DNA from: Haemonchus contortus
Lineage: Eukaryota > Nematoda > Chromadorea > Rhabditida > Trichostrongylidae
Assembly: GCA_000469685.2 (NCBI GenBank)
Contig: LS997566.1
Span: forward strand, 2,198,061-2,262,060
DNA: 64,000 nt
Direction: 5' to 3'
Shown: positions 1-12,284 of the stretch, in pieces
Layout: each line of letters begins with the position of its first letter
How positions within the stretch are numbered: position 1 is the stretch's first letter
The notes under the pieces: generated by a model
Told to the model about the DNA's origin: nothing
Database searches by the model: none
The model's input: only the letters and a program-made list of their open reading frames with translations
Made by a program: the position numbers and the translations under genes

Positions 1-470
1 CTAGGAGAGCAACTGCTGCGCAAAGGGTATCTCACTGTGGATGTTAGCAGGCACTGGAAGCAAGGCAAGAAGAAGCAGTGCGTGTTAGGAGAGCAACTGC
101 TGCGCAAAGGGTAACTCACTGTGGATGTTAGCACGGCACTGGAAGCAAGGCAAGAAGAAGCAGTGCGTGCTAGGAGAGCAACTGCTGCGCAAAGGGTAGC
201 TCACTGTGGATGTTAGCACGGCACTGGAAGCAAGGCAAGAAGAAGCAGTGCGTGTTAGGAGAGCAACTGCTGCGCAAAGGGTAACTCACTGTGGATGTTA
301 GCACGGCACTGGAAGCAAGGCAAGAAGAAGCAGTGCGTGCTAGGAGAGCAACTGCTGCGCAAAGGGTAACTCACTGTGGATGTTAGCACGGCACTGGAAG
401 CAAGGCAAGAAGAAGCAGTGCGCGCTAGGAGAGCAACTGCTGCGCAAAGAGTAGCTCACTGTGTACGTTA
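1..470. repeat. 85-bp tandem repeat array (5.5 copies)
   Basis: Head-to-tail copies begin at 1, 85, 170, 255, 340 and 425; the last is cut short near 470. The first unit is 84 bp because it lacks one base in the gcag/gcacg segment, and the others are 85 bp. Units differ at few positions. The start reads gttagga or gctagga, alternating c-t-c-t-c-c along the array. The base in gggta-a/t/g-ctcac also varies. The array touches the window edge, so its true length is unknown. It has no reading frame conserved across units and looks like a minisatellite. Confidence 0.97.
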
Positions 471-1411
471 ACATCCCCCCTTCTCCACGCTACTGAACCA
501 TCTCATGGTTTCCTTGTACCTTTGTCACCCTCTTGGCCCATTTGTGCTTGGACCCAAGAGTCTATCAGTTTAATGAAAAACTATGGCTAGAATTGTTCAA
601 CCGAAAACAACGTCAGCGTTTTTGAGTCGATTGGAGGAGATATAAAAAGATTGTATTTAATAATGGTCACACGAAAATCATCTCCCATGGGTTCAGAAAT
701 TTTGCGATGGCTTTTGTAGAGTGACACACTGCCATTTTGAAAGGGGATCTTGATTTTATCTGACCATAGCGCATAGAAGTCCTGGTCAGCAAGCGAATAT
801 GTTATGTGGTCATAAATGATGTTGATTTCCCACCATAGCTAGACATTCTTGCTGCTTATGTACTGTAAGAACTACTGCACTCTGTTGTATGGTACTATTA
901 ATTTGATGCTGTGGAACGTGTAGTAAGCTTTTTGGTTAGTCTCTGAGGTGTCAACTTCTTCGAAATCAACACGACATCTTGGAATTCTAGGCTCTTAATA
1001 GTTCTGCCACAGACCCTCTCAATGTCTTGCTACGGAGTTAACTCTTTCGCACATATTTCACTGGTCTTCTTGATATCATATCGATATAGCGTGCCTGTCT
1101 TCTGGAAAAATACCATAGGGCAGTAGAGGCTGGATAGAACTGAGAACTACTCAGACAAGCATGGAGTTCGACCCTATAAAGTCAGTCTATGCTTGACAAT
1201 ATTACGCAGGCTCTCTTCCAGCTGAACTACGTCGGTCGGCCATTAGTGGTACTGGTGGATCTTACGAATATTATACTTGTGAAGGACAGGAGATATACAG
1301 TTCAGTGGTATGACCTTCCTCAAAGAGCGAAGATGGTTTAGGGGCGGGTGATGCTCCATCACACACACACATGGTACACGATTTGATTTTCGTTCCAGCG
1401 TTCTAGCGGTT
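471..1411. other. Stretch with no recognised gene
   Basis: The array gives way to unique-looking AT-rich DNA. No open frame, transposon end or RNA gene could be supported here. A short CA run lies near 1361-1372. Confidence 0.5.
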
Positions 1412-1567
1412 TATTGGTACCAGTCTCGTCTGCGGGATAAAAGTACAGCACTGACTTCTACTTCATTCGGCCATAGCATGCCATTGAGTAGGCGGCCAAA
1501 GGTCATTACGATCCTCACTGAAAGTCGAATGACGGGAGCATCCAAATACGGGATTGATTCACAAACC
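1412..1567 (+). mobile_element. tRNA-derived SINE, 5'-truncated copy
   Basis: Matches the middle and 3' half of the SINE at 16097-16396: the attggtaccag-tctcgtctg segment, gggataaaag, cactgactt, the gaaagtcgaatg stretch and the terminal gggattgatt. The tRNA-like head with its A and B boxes is absent. Several substitutions indicate an old copy. Confidence 0.8.
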
Positions 1568-1610
1568 CTACTAAGGCAAGCTTGATAACAAAAAACATTC
1601 ACGGAAGGGT

Positions 1611-1681
1611 TTCTCTGGATGGGATTTCAACCCGGAAACTACGCAAACCTCGACAGTCTAGACCACTACCCATAGGGGCTA
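1611..1681 (-). other. tRNA-like sequence (possible tRNA pseudogene or SINE head)
   Basis: Read on the minus strand, a TAGTGGTCTAGA A-box-like block (around 1655-1668) is followed by GGGTTGAAATCC (1622-1633), which resembles a B box with one base off consensus. The spacing suits an internal pol III promoter, but I could not fold a convincing acceptor stem. It lies directly beside the SINE fragment at 1412-1567 in the opposite orientation. It could be a second SINE family or a tRNA relic. Confidence 0.25.
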
Positions 1682-1991
1682 AAGCAGGGGGATAATGCCG
1701 AAGTCAAACTGAGCCATATCGGTGGAAGCAAAAAAAAATGAAAAGCATCTGAGGAGTAGAGTAGAACTGAATGAGTTGCAAAGTGAAAACTATAAAATTC
1801 GATGTTGATGTCTTCTTCCTTACAGGAGCTACAATTAATCAACCCCGTTGAGAGGGAAAGACCTGCTCGGTCGGAATCGAAACAGCAAAGCCGGCTGTAA
1901 TCGCAAAAACAGAATCGTTCCCTTTCATACTGAACGACTGCAGAACTGACTGGTAAGCCTGAGAGATTTTTCATAACCAACTGTATCTTTT

Positions 1992-2297
1992 TTGTTAGAG
2001 AAGGTGTACCAAAGCAGGTATGGAAAGAGAAACAGTGAGGAACCAGATTTACAAATAGCTTGTCGTCAGATACTCCTAAAAAGGGAGTTTTCTAGAGGTT
2101 GTCCTATCAATCACATGCAAATAATGTGGGTTTGGAAGAAAATGTACAACCAGGAGGTTGTTGACAAATACGACACAGAATTACTTCTAAGAAGGCAATT
2201 GCAAGTTACTTCAGTTCTCCTTGATGCCCATTTGACAAAAACTGTCAATGGTTTTGGTGGGTGTCATCAGAAACGGTTTCATTTTGAGTGTAAGTAA
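1992..2297 (+). CDS. Unrecognised 101-residue open frame, possibly an exon or relic
   Basis: An open frame of 101 codons whose protein I do not recognise. It is rich in charged residues (for example VVDKYDTELLLRRQLQ near residues 57-72) and reads more like coding sequence than its surroundings. There is no signal peptide or membrane segment. The first codon is not ATG, so the start is arbitrary. Near its end the stretch encoding LTKTVNGFG (2232-2260) closely resembles a stretch at 31490-31519 encoding LTKTVKGFG. Both may derive from one repeated element or exon family. It could equally be a chance open frame. Confidence 0.2.
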   Translation: MLEKVYQSRYGKRNSEEPDLQIACRQILLKREFSRGCPINHMQIMWVWKKMYNQEVVDKYDTELLLRRQLQVTSVLLDAHLTKTVNGFGGCHQKRFHFECK

Positions 2298-2566
2298 GGT
2301 ACTATCTGGAGAATAAAGTAGGGACAATCTAAGCCTAACATCGACCGTACCACATTGGGTATCTAGGGGTATTGGTTTTCGACTGGCTTCAGAGTTACTT
2401 CCCAATCTAATACTTCAATATGCTATTATTAAAAATCTACTACTGATTTTTTTTTCATCACAAGAATTATACCACAATTTGCCACATGTAAATGAAAGCA
2501 GCTGGCCTTTCCTGGATAGATTTTAAAAAGAGCTTCCTTTCTTTTTTTTTTAAATCATTGGCCCGA

Positions 2567-2605
2567 GCGTAGTGTTAAGTGACACACTATCCCACACGCA
2601 TATTC
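2567..2605 (+). mobile_element. SINE head fragment
   Basis: About 39 bp match the 5' head of the tRNA-derived SINE (gcgtagtgttaagtgacaca-type segment followed by a cccacacgcat block). Homology stops shortly after, so only the A-box side remains. Confidence 0.55.
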
Positions 2606-4639
2606 ATGTCCAGGAAATGGTATTAAATGGGCTCGTTCATTGCGGCCTACTTGAGAGGTTGGACTGAGCAGGATTGTCAGCGTTATGATTACCTCTCTGG
2701 AGAACTCGTAAGAACAAATGGAACGTGTGTTGGTATACTTGAAAACTCAACTGTTCCACCTAAAGCGGTCTAAATCATTGACAAGAAATCGAAACTCCCA
2801 CTAATCGAAACTTCATGGAGGTTTTGTCCATCTTCTGAATATAAAATCACAAGTCTAGCGGTGTCAGGGGAGTATGGGTTTTTCGAGAAGTGATTCTAAA
2901 GCTCATGAAAAATTTGTTGAAGTAGTTCAATGAAGTGGGTTCCACATAAAATGTGAAAGAGGTTAAATGAAGAACAATTTCTTAGATTGCCCAATGTACT
3001 TCGCTGAAGTGGTGAAACGAAAGCTCAATTGGGGAAACAATAAAGTATATCGAGCGAGTTACAGGGAATGAAAATCAGCAGACAGCCTCCGTCACTTCCC
3101 CTTTCTGCGCTTTGGACCCTATCAATCAACCCTGTTGGGAGGAAAAGACCTGCCTAGTTGGAGTGCAGCACCAGCAGGGGAGCTGATCGTTCATTCATGA
3201 AGCAGCAACAACAGGGCCACCTGTCAGTGTGCCAGAACAGTATAGGGAGTAATTGGAACTAAAAGTGTTTTTCCGAATCAACAAATCCCTCATTCGGATG
3301 GTCTTCGAAATATCTAACTATCCCGTGGTCGACGAAAGGTTTGCTACCTGTGAAGGTTAGAGTACCTCAAATTTCAAACTTTGAGCTACCGTTCGATAAA
3401 TTGTGCGATCGTTAGTACACTGATCACCGTGGGATACAGTAAGTGGGTTGTAGGTCCTGGGTCGAATGCCAGGTTGTGTTAACCCCATTGATGTGCTCCC
3501 TCAATTTTGCCCAAGATCTTTTTCTAATGTGTCGCATATGTGCCAGACTTTTCCTGTTAATCTGGTATCTCATCATATGATTACTGTAGCACAAAATCCG
3601 CTGACTGTGACATTTGTCATGTGTATTGTTCATGGCGCGATTCGAATAAGGAAATTTGTCAGTATGCTGATTCTGTGATTTAGTAATCACAATCAGAGTA
3701 ATAGAAAAGAGGTCAAGCGACCAAAGAAGGCTGGTCACAAGTATGGAGCATTGAGAAAATGGTGGAGGCGGTCCCATTTGTACGGCGTACTGGATAAATT
3801 GAAACTGAAACAAAAATAGACTAGAACAAGATTGGGATTTTTCAAAAAGGCTCGCGCTAATGTGCACGATGTTGAAGTTCATGATCAGATTAGAAGGAAG
3901 GGGAGGTTGCGATTAATTCGTATCGTATGAAGTTCGACAAGAAGAAAATTTCCCTCACAGAAACAATACCTACACTACTTTTATTTTACCATATGCCACT
4001 ATAAACCCAAATTAAATTGATAGAAAAAGTTCTTATAAAATATGTGCTGTTTGCAACGCTAGACTCGACGATAATTCAAATTAATCCCCTTGTAGGTAGC
4101 TATATATTGCAAAACGTTGTTTTCAATTCTCCTATGATTTTTTTTTGAAAAATTACATTTTTTCACCGTCTGCATGTCTCAGAGAATGGGCGCAACGAAT
4201 GGGCTCAAAGAATGGGCAAGAACAATTTCCCGTAGACGGTGGGGAACTACTGCATGAGAAAACAATGATCTTTTTCTCTGGGAAGATATAATAGGTCAGT
4301 CGAAAGTGCGGAAACGTCTACTGGTTCAAAATATGGGAAAAGAGCTAGGAGACGTGATCAAAAACATAATGAATCGTTATGGGCGAGAGGTGGGAACCCC
4401 ACCACATGAACGTCATGAACCAAACATCCCACTTGTGAAGCGGCGTTTTTTTCCCATCGACTACAATATTCCGGGAAAGACCATTGAATTCGTTCATAAT
4501 TCGCTAATGCAGAAAGAAAAAAGCCAATCATCTGGGTTCCTTTGATTAGCATGACCATGAAAGGTAATTGACCAAGTAAAAAGAATAGAATGGATGAATA
4601 GAATAGAAAAGTCACAATACTAATAGGAGTGAATGAGCA
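2606..4639. other. Two-kilobase stretch without a supportable gene
   Basis: There are overlapping open frames on both strands at 3424-3882 (minus, 152 codons) and 3466-3678 (plus), and one at 4306-4545 (plus). None resembles a known family, none has convincing splice context, and the overlap suggests at most one could be real. I see no terminal repeats. Confidence 0.4.
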
Positions 4640-4866
4640 CTACCACATGCGTTTCTGGGGGCCCAGTCCCAGTCCGATTTTCGTCTAGGCCAACCGAGAT
4701 ATCCGGGATTAGGCTGCTTGGGAGGGCAAAAACCGAGGCTTGTACATGGGCTGACTAAAAAGGATTGACAAGGAAGTGTTCAAGTCACATAAGCACTCAG
4801 TTCGTCGCTACGGTTCCCGATGATGCCGATTGCGGGGCGCATCCCAAAATGGATTAATGGTAAAAA
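4640..4866 (+). mobile_element. Degenerate tRNA-derived SINE copy
   Basis: Diverged head (actaccacatgcg), a tctaggccaacc segment, ttgtacatgggctg in the middle, tcgctacggttcc, and a 3' end matching gcggggcgcatccc and ggattaatgg. Order and spacing follow the SINE at 16097-16396, with small deletions. Confidence 0.65.
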
Positions 4867-7224
4867 TGTTGAAGAATTTTCCAAATAGAACTGAAATATA
4901 GATGAATAAGCAGAGACGACAGCTGAGGAAATATCGAAACGGTCTCTTCATCCTCTGAATTTGCTTGCGCGACATCTTAATTTCCCACCCATTTCTGACT
5001 GTGAGAAATGGCATTGACAAGTTCTATTGGGAACCTGCGCACCTCGGCAAATCTGTCACAATGAGTTACTTTATGATGGTTAAAGTCGTACACGGAGAAT
5101 TAGCTATAGCAGATTCTCAAGGGCATCAGAAATGTAGAACCACCAAATGTGCGGCTTAGATGAAACAGAATTGCAAAATTCATTGCCAGGAAGCTATCAA
5201 ACCGGCTGAGTAGGAGAGTTCTGCGGCATTTCTTGGTGTCGAGCATTCCTGAGCACTTCTTGGTGTCAAGCATCCATGGAACGTCTTCGGAATCAATTGA
5301 GCGTTACGTACGAAGAACTCAGAAAGTAGGAGAAAATTCCTGACTGAACGAAAGGAAAGCAGCCGACGTCAAGAATGTGTAAGGGCGTCTCATAATCATT
5401 TTTCGGAACCATGACTGGATCTTGGATGAAGAGTCGTACTTCATTCTCGCATTTTACCACCTATGGGGTTACTACAGTTCAAGTTTCGAAACAATTCTTT
5501 CAGGCGTGAAACGCATTCCAAAGAAGATGATCGATAGCATAACATGGCTCATGTACTTGCCATTGAACGTCGCCATGTGAGAAAAACTCCTGTTAGGTCT
5601 CGCTCGAAAAAGGTTTGTACTCGAAGAACGATAAGAAGAAGGGCTACTGAAAACCTGATTCCTCAAATGAGGTTCTCACTTGGAAGATGCCTCCTAATTC
5701 GATGTTGCTTGCTCCCAAGAAAGATGCGAACAAGACAGTCAAATGTCCACTTTAGTCTTGATAATTCCCCTTTTTCCGTGAAAAATATGGTTGAAGGACA
5801 GCCTTGGACAGCTTTCTGCTTCACAGCAGGTTAAGGGAATTTGGGTATAGTGTACGCAAAGGGCTTGTGTGCTCAATAGGCCGCAGTGATCCGATCGACA
5901 GGGTGATGTGCTGCCTGAAGGGCTCCACTCAGGCCCTAACAGAGTCTCAAATACTCAGCCAGCAAAATGTTACACAAATCTTGAACTTTCACGTGATCGA
6001 AGGCAGTTGAGATTGAGATCATGCTTGCCAGGTTCGGTCCAATGAATCGTCCTCGCTTGAGGGAGACGAAGTATACATAGCAGTTCTTTGTTCAGTGTTT
6101 TTGTCAGGAAGTCTGACCATCGCGCCAGCGGCAGTCCTGGTGTTCGTCTGACGTCCCGAGAGATCCATTGAGTAGGCTTCCTACTCCAACGACCACTACA
6201 AAATTGAATGACGTGTCCGGCCCGCCTGATCTTCGATTCCTATAACGTCCCTGGAGTTCCAATTTGGTGCGCTATTACATTGAATAGGTGCCCTATTACA
6301 GTTACTGTCTCAGGATAGGATCAGGAACCGATGATCGCTCGTCTGGGCTAGCCAAGCCTTGCATGTGCTGCGGTTTTACTTGTTATCAGATTCGTCCGGG
6401 AGGAAGAATGTTTTGACTCAAACATTTGCAAGCCCCCATCAGTACAAGGCCCAAGCGCATTCTGAATGGAAGCCTAGTGGGATAACGCCTTATGAAGCGC
6501 GTTATTCAACGTCGAAAAGTTAAAAAGTGCATTGTCCTTGTCAGCCTCCTTCACAGTACTATGCTATAGTAAACCTGCTTTTGAGGTATGCAATGACTTT
6601 ACTACCCGTTTAGCTTCCATTACCTTCTTGTGAATAAGCACAAGAAAGCCTGCATAGTCAAACCAGACAGAAATTCCGGAAGATAGGCGCTTTGAGAAAT
6701 CATTGTTACAGCAGTTCCACTCTCATTTAGGTCTCCGGAAAATCATAAATTGCAAGTAACGGTAAATGGAACCACAATGCAAAATGGGAGGTCTAGTCGA
6801 TAAAATTCAGGCGAGCTGGCAATCAACTGAATTTCATTTTTCCGTTGTAAGTAATCAATCAGTGATGTGCCGTCTCTACTTAACAACTTACAGTGGGTGG
6901 GGTCTGGAAGCTCTATCGTGCTAATTTCAAGATTTAATTTTCCGTCGGAGCTTGAAGGTAGCCATCTGGAACATGGTCGCAGGCACAAAGGTTTCCAAGG
7001 TTCATCAGAAGGCATCGAAAACTTTCCAGAGCATAGGGGAGCGCCCCGGCCGGATTTTAAAGTTGATTGACTCTGTAAGCTAACAAACTGGAAAAGGTAC
7101 GAAGTAGTGCCTTCATTCTCGATTTATTGGCCGAACACCCTATGAAATGAGTCTGAAGAATTCAACCTAAAGCATAGACCGAATAAAAATGAGAGATAGT
7201 GAAAGGCGTCAGTGAAAGGCGCAT
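4867..7224. other. Stretch without a recognised gene; one short direct repeat
   Basis: A 27-bp period direct repeat (ttcttggtgtc-a/g-agcat) occurs twice at 5230-5279. A basic, Arg-rich open frame lies at 5544-5834 (plus, 96 codons, RRTIRRRATE-type stretch) but matches no family I know. The remainder shows nothing I can support. Confidence 0.4.
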
Positions 7225-7415
7225 TCAGTGTAGTGGCAAGTGGCACACTATCACACACGCATGCCCCAGAAATCTCGAATCTCAGACCGAGATCCATTTA
7301 GACCACCCAAACCATCCATCTCTCCAGGGTTGGCCAATTGAAACCAGACTCGTTTGGGAGTCTGAAAGCTCTGAATTGTACATCGGCTGGGCACCAGAAG
7401 TCATTGTATGGGCAT
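7225..7415 (+). mobile_element. tRNA-derived SINE, 3'-truncated copy
   Basis: Starts with the head gtgtagtggcaagtggcac and continues through cactatcacacacgca, the tagaccacccaaacc segment, ctctccagggttgg, cagactcgtttggg and tgtacatcggctgg. Homology ends around 7415. The B box is damaged (tctcgaatctc). Confidence 0.8.
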
Positions 7416-8705
7416 CACAAAAAGGGCTGGCTACGGCACCACCAACCCGCTCGGGTTTGAACTCATCGTTAGGCCCGTGTAATAGATAAATTTTTGAGGG
7501 ACGACTATAGTTTGGAAGAAAGCACATCGCTGCTTATTCAAGAACCTATTGGAATTCTGACTGCAATAGAGCATTTCAGTTATGGGTAAGCTTCGTTTCC
7601 GATGAACCATGATTTCGAAGTGTTGGGGCTGGAGCCAATCTATGATTAAGCAGGTGCGGTCCTTGAAAAAGGAAGACTTCAAGCGAGGCTATCCACCCAG
7701 AAGTTATTTCTTGTATTGTGATGGTTTGCCCTACTGAAGAATCAGTGCCATAAATCAAACGGGTCATTACCTCTGAAGGAAGCTTTCAACCCAACTTTGC
7801 CAGTCTCCTCAGCTTTTTTTCGGTTTTCTCCACTTTGCAGCGACGTAACGACAAGAGGGGAATTTGTTTAGGGAGGGGAGGGAGTACAGAGATGGAGGAA
7901 ATTTCTATGATTCGGAGAAAGATTATTTCTGAGGTTCAGAAGAAAGGGAGGAGAAGTAGGCGATGGAACCACGACGGCAAACCCGGAATGTGGACCAAAA
8001 AATTATGAGAATGTATTCAGAAACCTGATATACATAAGGGTTCAAATATTCCAGGGCTTATCACGGCGCTCATGGGATTTAACAAAAAAGGGTTCTTTTT
8101 TAGTCATCGGTATAGACTGAGATAAGTAGCTGCTAATAAACTGGCCTACATACCAAATCTTGTTTATCGACAGGGATTACACCCAATACTTCGTGTTCAT
8201 TATCCCATACCCATTAAAATCTATTTGCCCTTTATTGCCGATTGTATGAATATGCTAAATGGTCAAGAAAGTCAGATTTTGTGACGCAGAAAAGGAGGTC
8301 GTTATGGTTATGGCCATTTTTCACGATTGGTGTTAATGTAAGTAATGAAGTGAGGAAGTATATCGCAGTATTATGGAGGATGGTTCTTTACTCAAGAAAA
8401 ATACCTATTCTGGAATTACACTATTGCAGTAGTCGTTATAAGGCGAATCTATGACCAAATAGGGCGCAGGTGAAGTAACCAGTTTGAGAGCACAGAAATC
8501 CTACTCTGAAAAATATCAACTAGGCATCCACCTCCGGGGCATCCCATTTGCCAGTGTTAAGGATGAAATTACTGACATAAACATCAGTTGACCTATACAA
8601 GTCCATTGAGCCACATGTATGGCTTCTCCAAAAAAAAAACTCCTCCAGTCAGTTAGAAGGATAATGGATCAAGGCTTTGGCGTTTGTCAATCCTGTTTTA
8701 GAATA
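7416..8705. other. Stretch without a recognised gene
   Basis: Only short overlapping open frames on both strands (7431-7767) and a 70-codon frame at 8242-8454; none is recognisable. I saw no repeats or RNA genes. Confidence 0.4.
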
Positions 8706-8937
8706 CGCCCAATACTCCACTTCCATTCAGAATTTTACGCGTTGATTGCATCTCTGGCCTGATTTCGGGTGGCTAGCAGATGTGCATGTAGGTACTTTTA
8801 TCTTCCCAGACGGATGGGGTGCCAAGTGTCCTGCCCAAAGGTTTGGAAGGGCTGATTGGTTTCAGTGAGTACCGAACCGAGATTTGATTCCCGAATCATG
8901 TATGCGTGCCACATCCCGCCACACCACGTCTGCCTTA
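8706..8937 (-). mobile_element. tRNA-derived SINE copy, reverse orientation
   Basis: The complement of the SINE is visible as ccacttccattcagaat, tggctagcagatgtgcatgt, ttttatcttcccagacgg and gatttgattcccgaatcatg, then a cgccacaccac head at the right end. Moderately diverged. Confidence 0.75.
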
Positions 8938-9831
8938 AAATATAGTCTGATTCAAGGAAAAATAATCTAGACGGAGCGGAAGGAGAGGTGGGATCAACGA
9001 ATCGGCTTATTCGTGACTTGAGCTTTGACCTTCACAGAATACATAGATGCTAAGGAAAATGTGATGGATAGAGCGCCAAACGAGTAGTCCAACCTATTTT
9101 TGCTCATATACGCCAGATATTTTACTTTTGTCCAGATCTAAAGCTAGATTTGTAACAAATTCTGACTTCTGCTCAAAGTGTTCAACTATTTTTTTCCGAG
9201 TACATCAACAGGAAAATCACCCAAATTAATCGCTCTATCAGAAAGTGTAGACCGTTCGACCTATACAAATCCAATAAATAACTGGAAGTTGAGAATCCCT
9301 ATGAAATACATATATCTACGTCCCCTTTGAGGTTGGATCCGAAAAATCATCGTGTGTGTAAAATGGTGAATCACGTTCGACCTTCGCCCATCAAAACAGC
9401 TTAGGCAAAACCACCTAATCTCTTCGGAAACGAGTGTAATTGAGGGCAGAGTGTGTAGAAGACGAAAATCGCTGTCTATAACATCCTCAGCCTCAGAGCC
9501 CGAGGAACTCGTTGTAGTCGAATAAACTACACCTCTACGAAACTCTCTTCAGTCCAGAATTGAAGTCTAAATAGCGGATTATTCCAGCAGTTTCATTCCA
9601 CGCAACTGAAGTTCAATGAATACTTTGCTAAGTGTTTCACGAAGCGAAGGTGTTGTAGGCAACTTGAACGCTATCACACAAGCATAGTCAAGCGATATAA
9701 TCCCGTACAGATACTTGCCCATGCTAACCATGTTTTCCATCCTTCCAGGGCAATTGGTGCCAGAATAGCCTACGTGAATATAAGTATTGTCAAGGCCAAA
9801 AACTTTTGCCCATTCTTCCTTATATTTTAAG
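8938..9831. other. Stretch without a recognised gene
   Basis: Unique-looking AT-rich DNA between two SINE copies. No open frame above about 60 codons that I would call, and no structured repeat. Confidence 0.4.
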
Positions 9832-10122
9832 GAGGAGAAGGTGTAGTGGCAAGTGGTGCGCTATCACCCACGCACGTCCTCGGGTTCGAATACCGGATCG
9901 ATATCCGATTAGGCCAGCCAAGCCTCATCCCTCCGGGTTTGATAATTGGTACAGGACTCGTCTGGAAAGATGAAAGCACTGACTTGTACATCGGCTGGAC
10001 ACCTGAAGACATTCTGTGGGCCATATACGCCGCTACGATTCTGAATGGAAGTCGAATGCATAGGCGCATCCCTCAGACGGGATTGATTCATGCCCAAGAC
10101 TTTTATCCTTTACCCTTATATT
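9832..10122 (+). mobile_element. tRNA-derived SINE, near full length
   Basis: One of the two best plus-strand copies. The A box lies at 9844-9856 (tagtggcaagtgg) and the B box at 9883-9893 (ggttcgaatac). The body follows in order: attaggccagccaagcct, ccctccgggtttg, gacttgtacatcggctgg, cgctacgattctgaatgg, gaagtcgaatgc and cagacgggattgatt. The 3' end is a T/C-rich run with no poly(A). Its tRNA-like head is followed by an unrelated body, the definition of a tRNA-derived SINE. Confidence 0.9.
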
Positions 10123-10495
10123 ACAGGTTTTTTCCCTAAGATGAGGTTGAGAGCAAGGATGAAAACGGGCAGGCAATTAGTTGGAAAAACGAACAGAAAA
10201 AAAATACTAACTTCAAAGATTACTTGCTAACTCAAGTCTCAGCGAGGCTTGCGCTTTATTCTTCTCTTCGACTAGTTGGACTCAATTGCCAGTTGCGAAT
10301 GCGCGGGAATAATAAACTCAGTGAGGAAATGGCAGTAGAGAAGCTGTTATTTATTGAATGAACGAAGTTGTACTTTGAGGAGCGCTCCGCTTTTCCAAAA
10401 GAAATCTCGTGACTGTGTACTTTATCAATACTGACTCATTAGGTAATTGGCTACCTATTTCTGTTGAAGGTCAAGAGTCCTTGTACCTAACTAAT

Positions 10496-10561
10496 AGCTT
10501 TGTAATTCAATAAAGAATATCGTTGGTAAGCTTTGTAATTCAATAAAGAACGTCGTTGGTA
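10496..10561. repeat. 33-bp tandem duplication
   Basis: Two head-to-tail 33-bp units (10496-10528 and 10529-10561) beginning agctttgtaattcaataaag. They differ at two bases. A simple local duplication. Confidence 0.95.
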
Positions 10562-11125
10562 ATGAGTTCGTTTCATCGCTGATTCGGTGAAAAGAAAGCA
10601 ATGACAACTCGGACGACAAAAAAGCTAATTTGAAGTGTATCAAAGGATTGACCGGCGTTGAGGGATCTGGAGAATATCCACCCAAACAATGATGGCCTTG
10701 CCGTAGCACAGTATGGCAAAAAGTTAAGACTCCACCTATTGCTGTGAAGCCCCGGCCCATAACACAAATACCTAAAGTTCCAGAGAAACATCACGAAGGT
10801 CAACCATCGATTGCGAAAAGCGCAAGCTGGGGTTGTAGCGATGGGAGTTATCAAGGATTCAGGGTGGGGGCGAATCACGTACACTCCACCCCTTTTTGTA
10901 GAGCCCCGCCCACATCGCCCAACGGTACGCTAGATGTTAAGAAATCGGGAAAATAGTCTAATGCATACAGCTGATGAGTAGAAGGAAGGAAGCAAAGTAG
11001 CGACATTAGTCGAGGGAAGAGATCGGGTCTCAGTCTACTTATCCCTTCTCACAACCTATGCCTATGACTCACGACTTGTTCCTGTGATCACTAAAAGTGT
11101 AATAACCAACTGAACATCGAATCCT
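10562..11125. other. Stretch without a recognised gene
   Basis: Opposing open frames occur at 10573-10956 but neither matches a known protein, and their overlap argues against both being real. Confidence 0.35.
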
Positions 11126-11182
11126 AGCTGATCCCTGTTTACCGTTGGAAAATGGTATACCAGTGGTAAACAGGCATCAGCT
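11126..11182. ncRNA. Imperfect 57-nt hairpin, miRNA-precursor-like
   Basis: The arms AGCTGATCCCTGTTTACC and GGTAAACAGGCATCAGCT fold with an ATGG-containing loop of about 11 nt. Over 23 stem positions only about three are mismatched. Size and shape suit an animal pre-miRNA, but the same shape can come from a small foldback element. There is no seed I can assign to a known miRNA, so the call is structural only. Confidence 0.35.
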
Positions 11183-12284
11183 GGAGTTTAAAGGAAATCG
11201 GAAATGAATAAACGCTCGAACCTTTTCCATATTTTTCATCCATGCAGCCCCAAAGAGATAAATGTGTTAATCATTATTTGTGACAATTTTTCTTAGGAAA
11301 ATTAAAAGTTTTACGATCACAAAAGGAATTTGACGAAACAGGTAGACTCCCACTCCCGTTCTGCAGACATCCGCAAATTGAAACGTTACCCTTTTGCTGT
11401 TCCTGTTGAGATTTGTGACCGCCTCAATGTTCCAGAAAATGTTTACGGACTACCCTGAATTGCCTTTGTAGGAAAGCGATTAAAATTGAAGTATTAGGGT
11501 CAACTGCGCGGTGAGCAATAGTCAAGCAATCGCTTCTGAAGATCGGGGAATGAGACGGAAGGGATGAGTGCGAGAGAAAGGTGGGGTGTGGATCGTTTTT
11601 TTTTCTAGGCTAAATCAAAAACATAGGTTCAACCCCACTAGCCAGATCTCTGATAACAGAATGAAGGTTTTTCTCGAAGAAACTGATCGAATAGCTCACT
11701 TTGAATCTCCTTAGACTTTTGGGATGCTCATGTCCTATTGAGGATGTCTTGCACAGAAGAGGGAGACAAATAATGACAAAAAATAATAAAATAAACATTT
11801 AGTTGAAAACTCCTACATATTTGAGCAGCTTGGATCCATTTCGATCCACCGTACCTTCCTACAACTTGGATGAGGTCATTTAATATTTGGTGCCCAGTGA
11901 AAAATATAGGTATCGACTTTCAGCACAATGATTACTAGCAGATTTTGCTTACCCAACGATTGGTTACTTGAAGCTCAAAATACAGCGAAAAGAACCGGCT
12001 CTAATTTGAAAAAGCAATGTTTTGAGGGTTATACCAACCTTCAAAATGACAACCCGTCTGACTTCCCTATCTTACACAATTGATTTGAAGAAAAAGTATA
12101 AGTAGGCAAGATAAATGTAGTTTCCTTTATGATCGTGCCGAAAATCGCTGAAGTAAGACTTCTTGGCAAAGGTTTTTCCGTTTCCTTTTGCCTATTCCGC
12201 CACATTTCTGAAGCGTTCTCTTTTTTACCATCTCAAAATCTTCGTAATAGCTATTGTGATGCGAGAGTAGAACGGCCTTCAAAC
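11183..12284. other. Stretch without a recognised gene
   Basis: AT-rich DNA with a T run near 11597-11605. I see nothing I can support as a feature. Confidence 0.4.

Noticed and set aside
1..470. CRISPR-like array
   Set aside because: The whole 85-bp unit repeats with no variable spacers; it is an ordinary tandem repeat.
3424..3882. 152-codon minus frame as a gene
   Set aside because: No known motif, overlapped by a plus frame, no splice context; composition is like chance openings in this DNA.
9846..10139. 97-codon frame as a gene
   Set aside because: It lies entirely within a SINE; the same is true of 7199-7489, 38005-38298 and 52938-53177.
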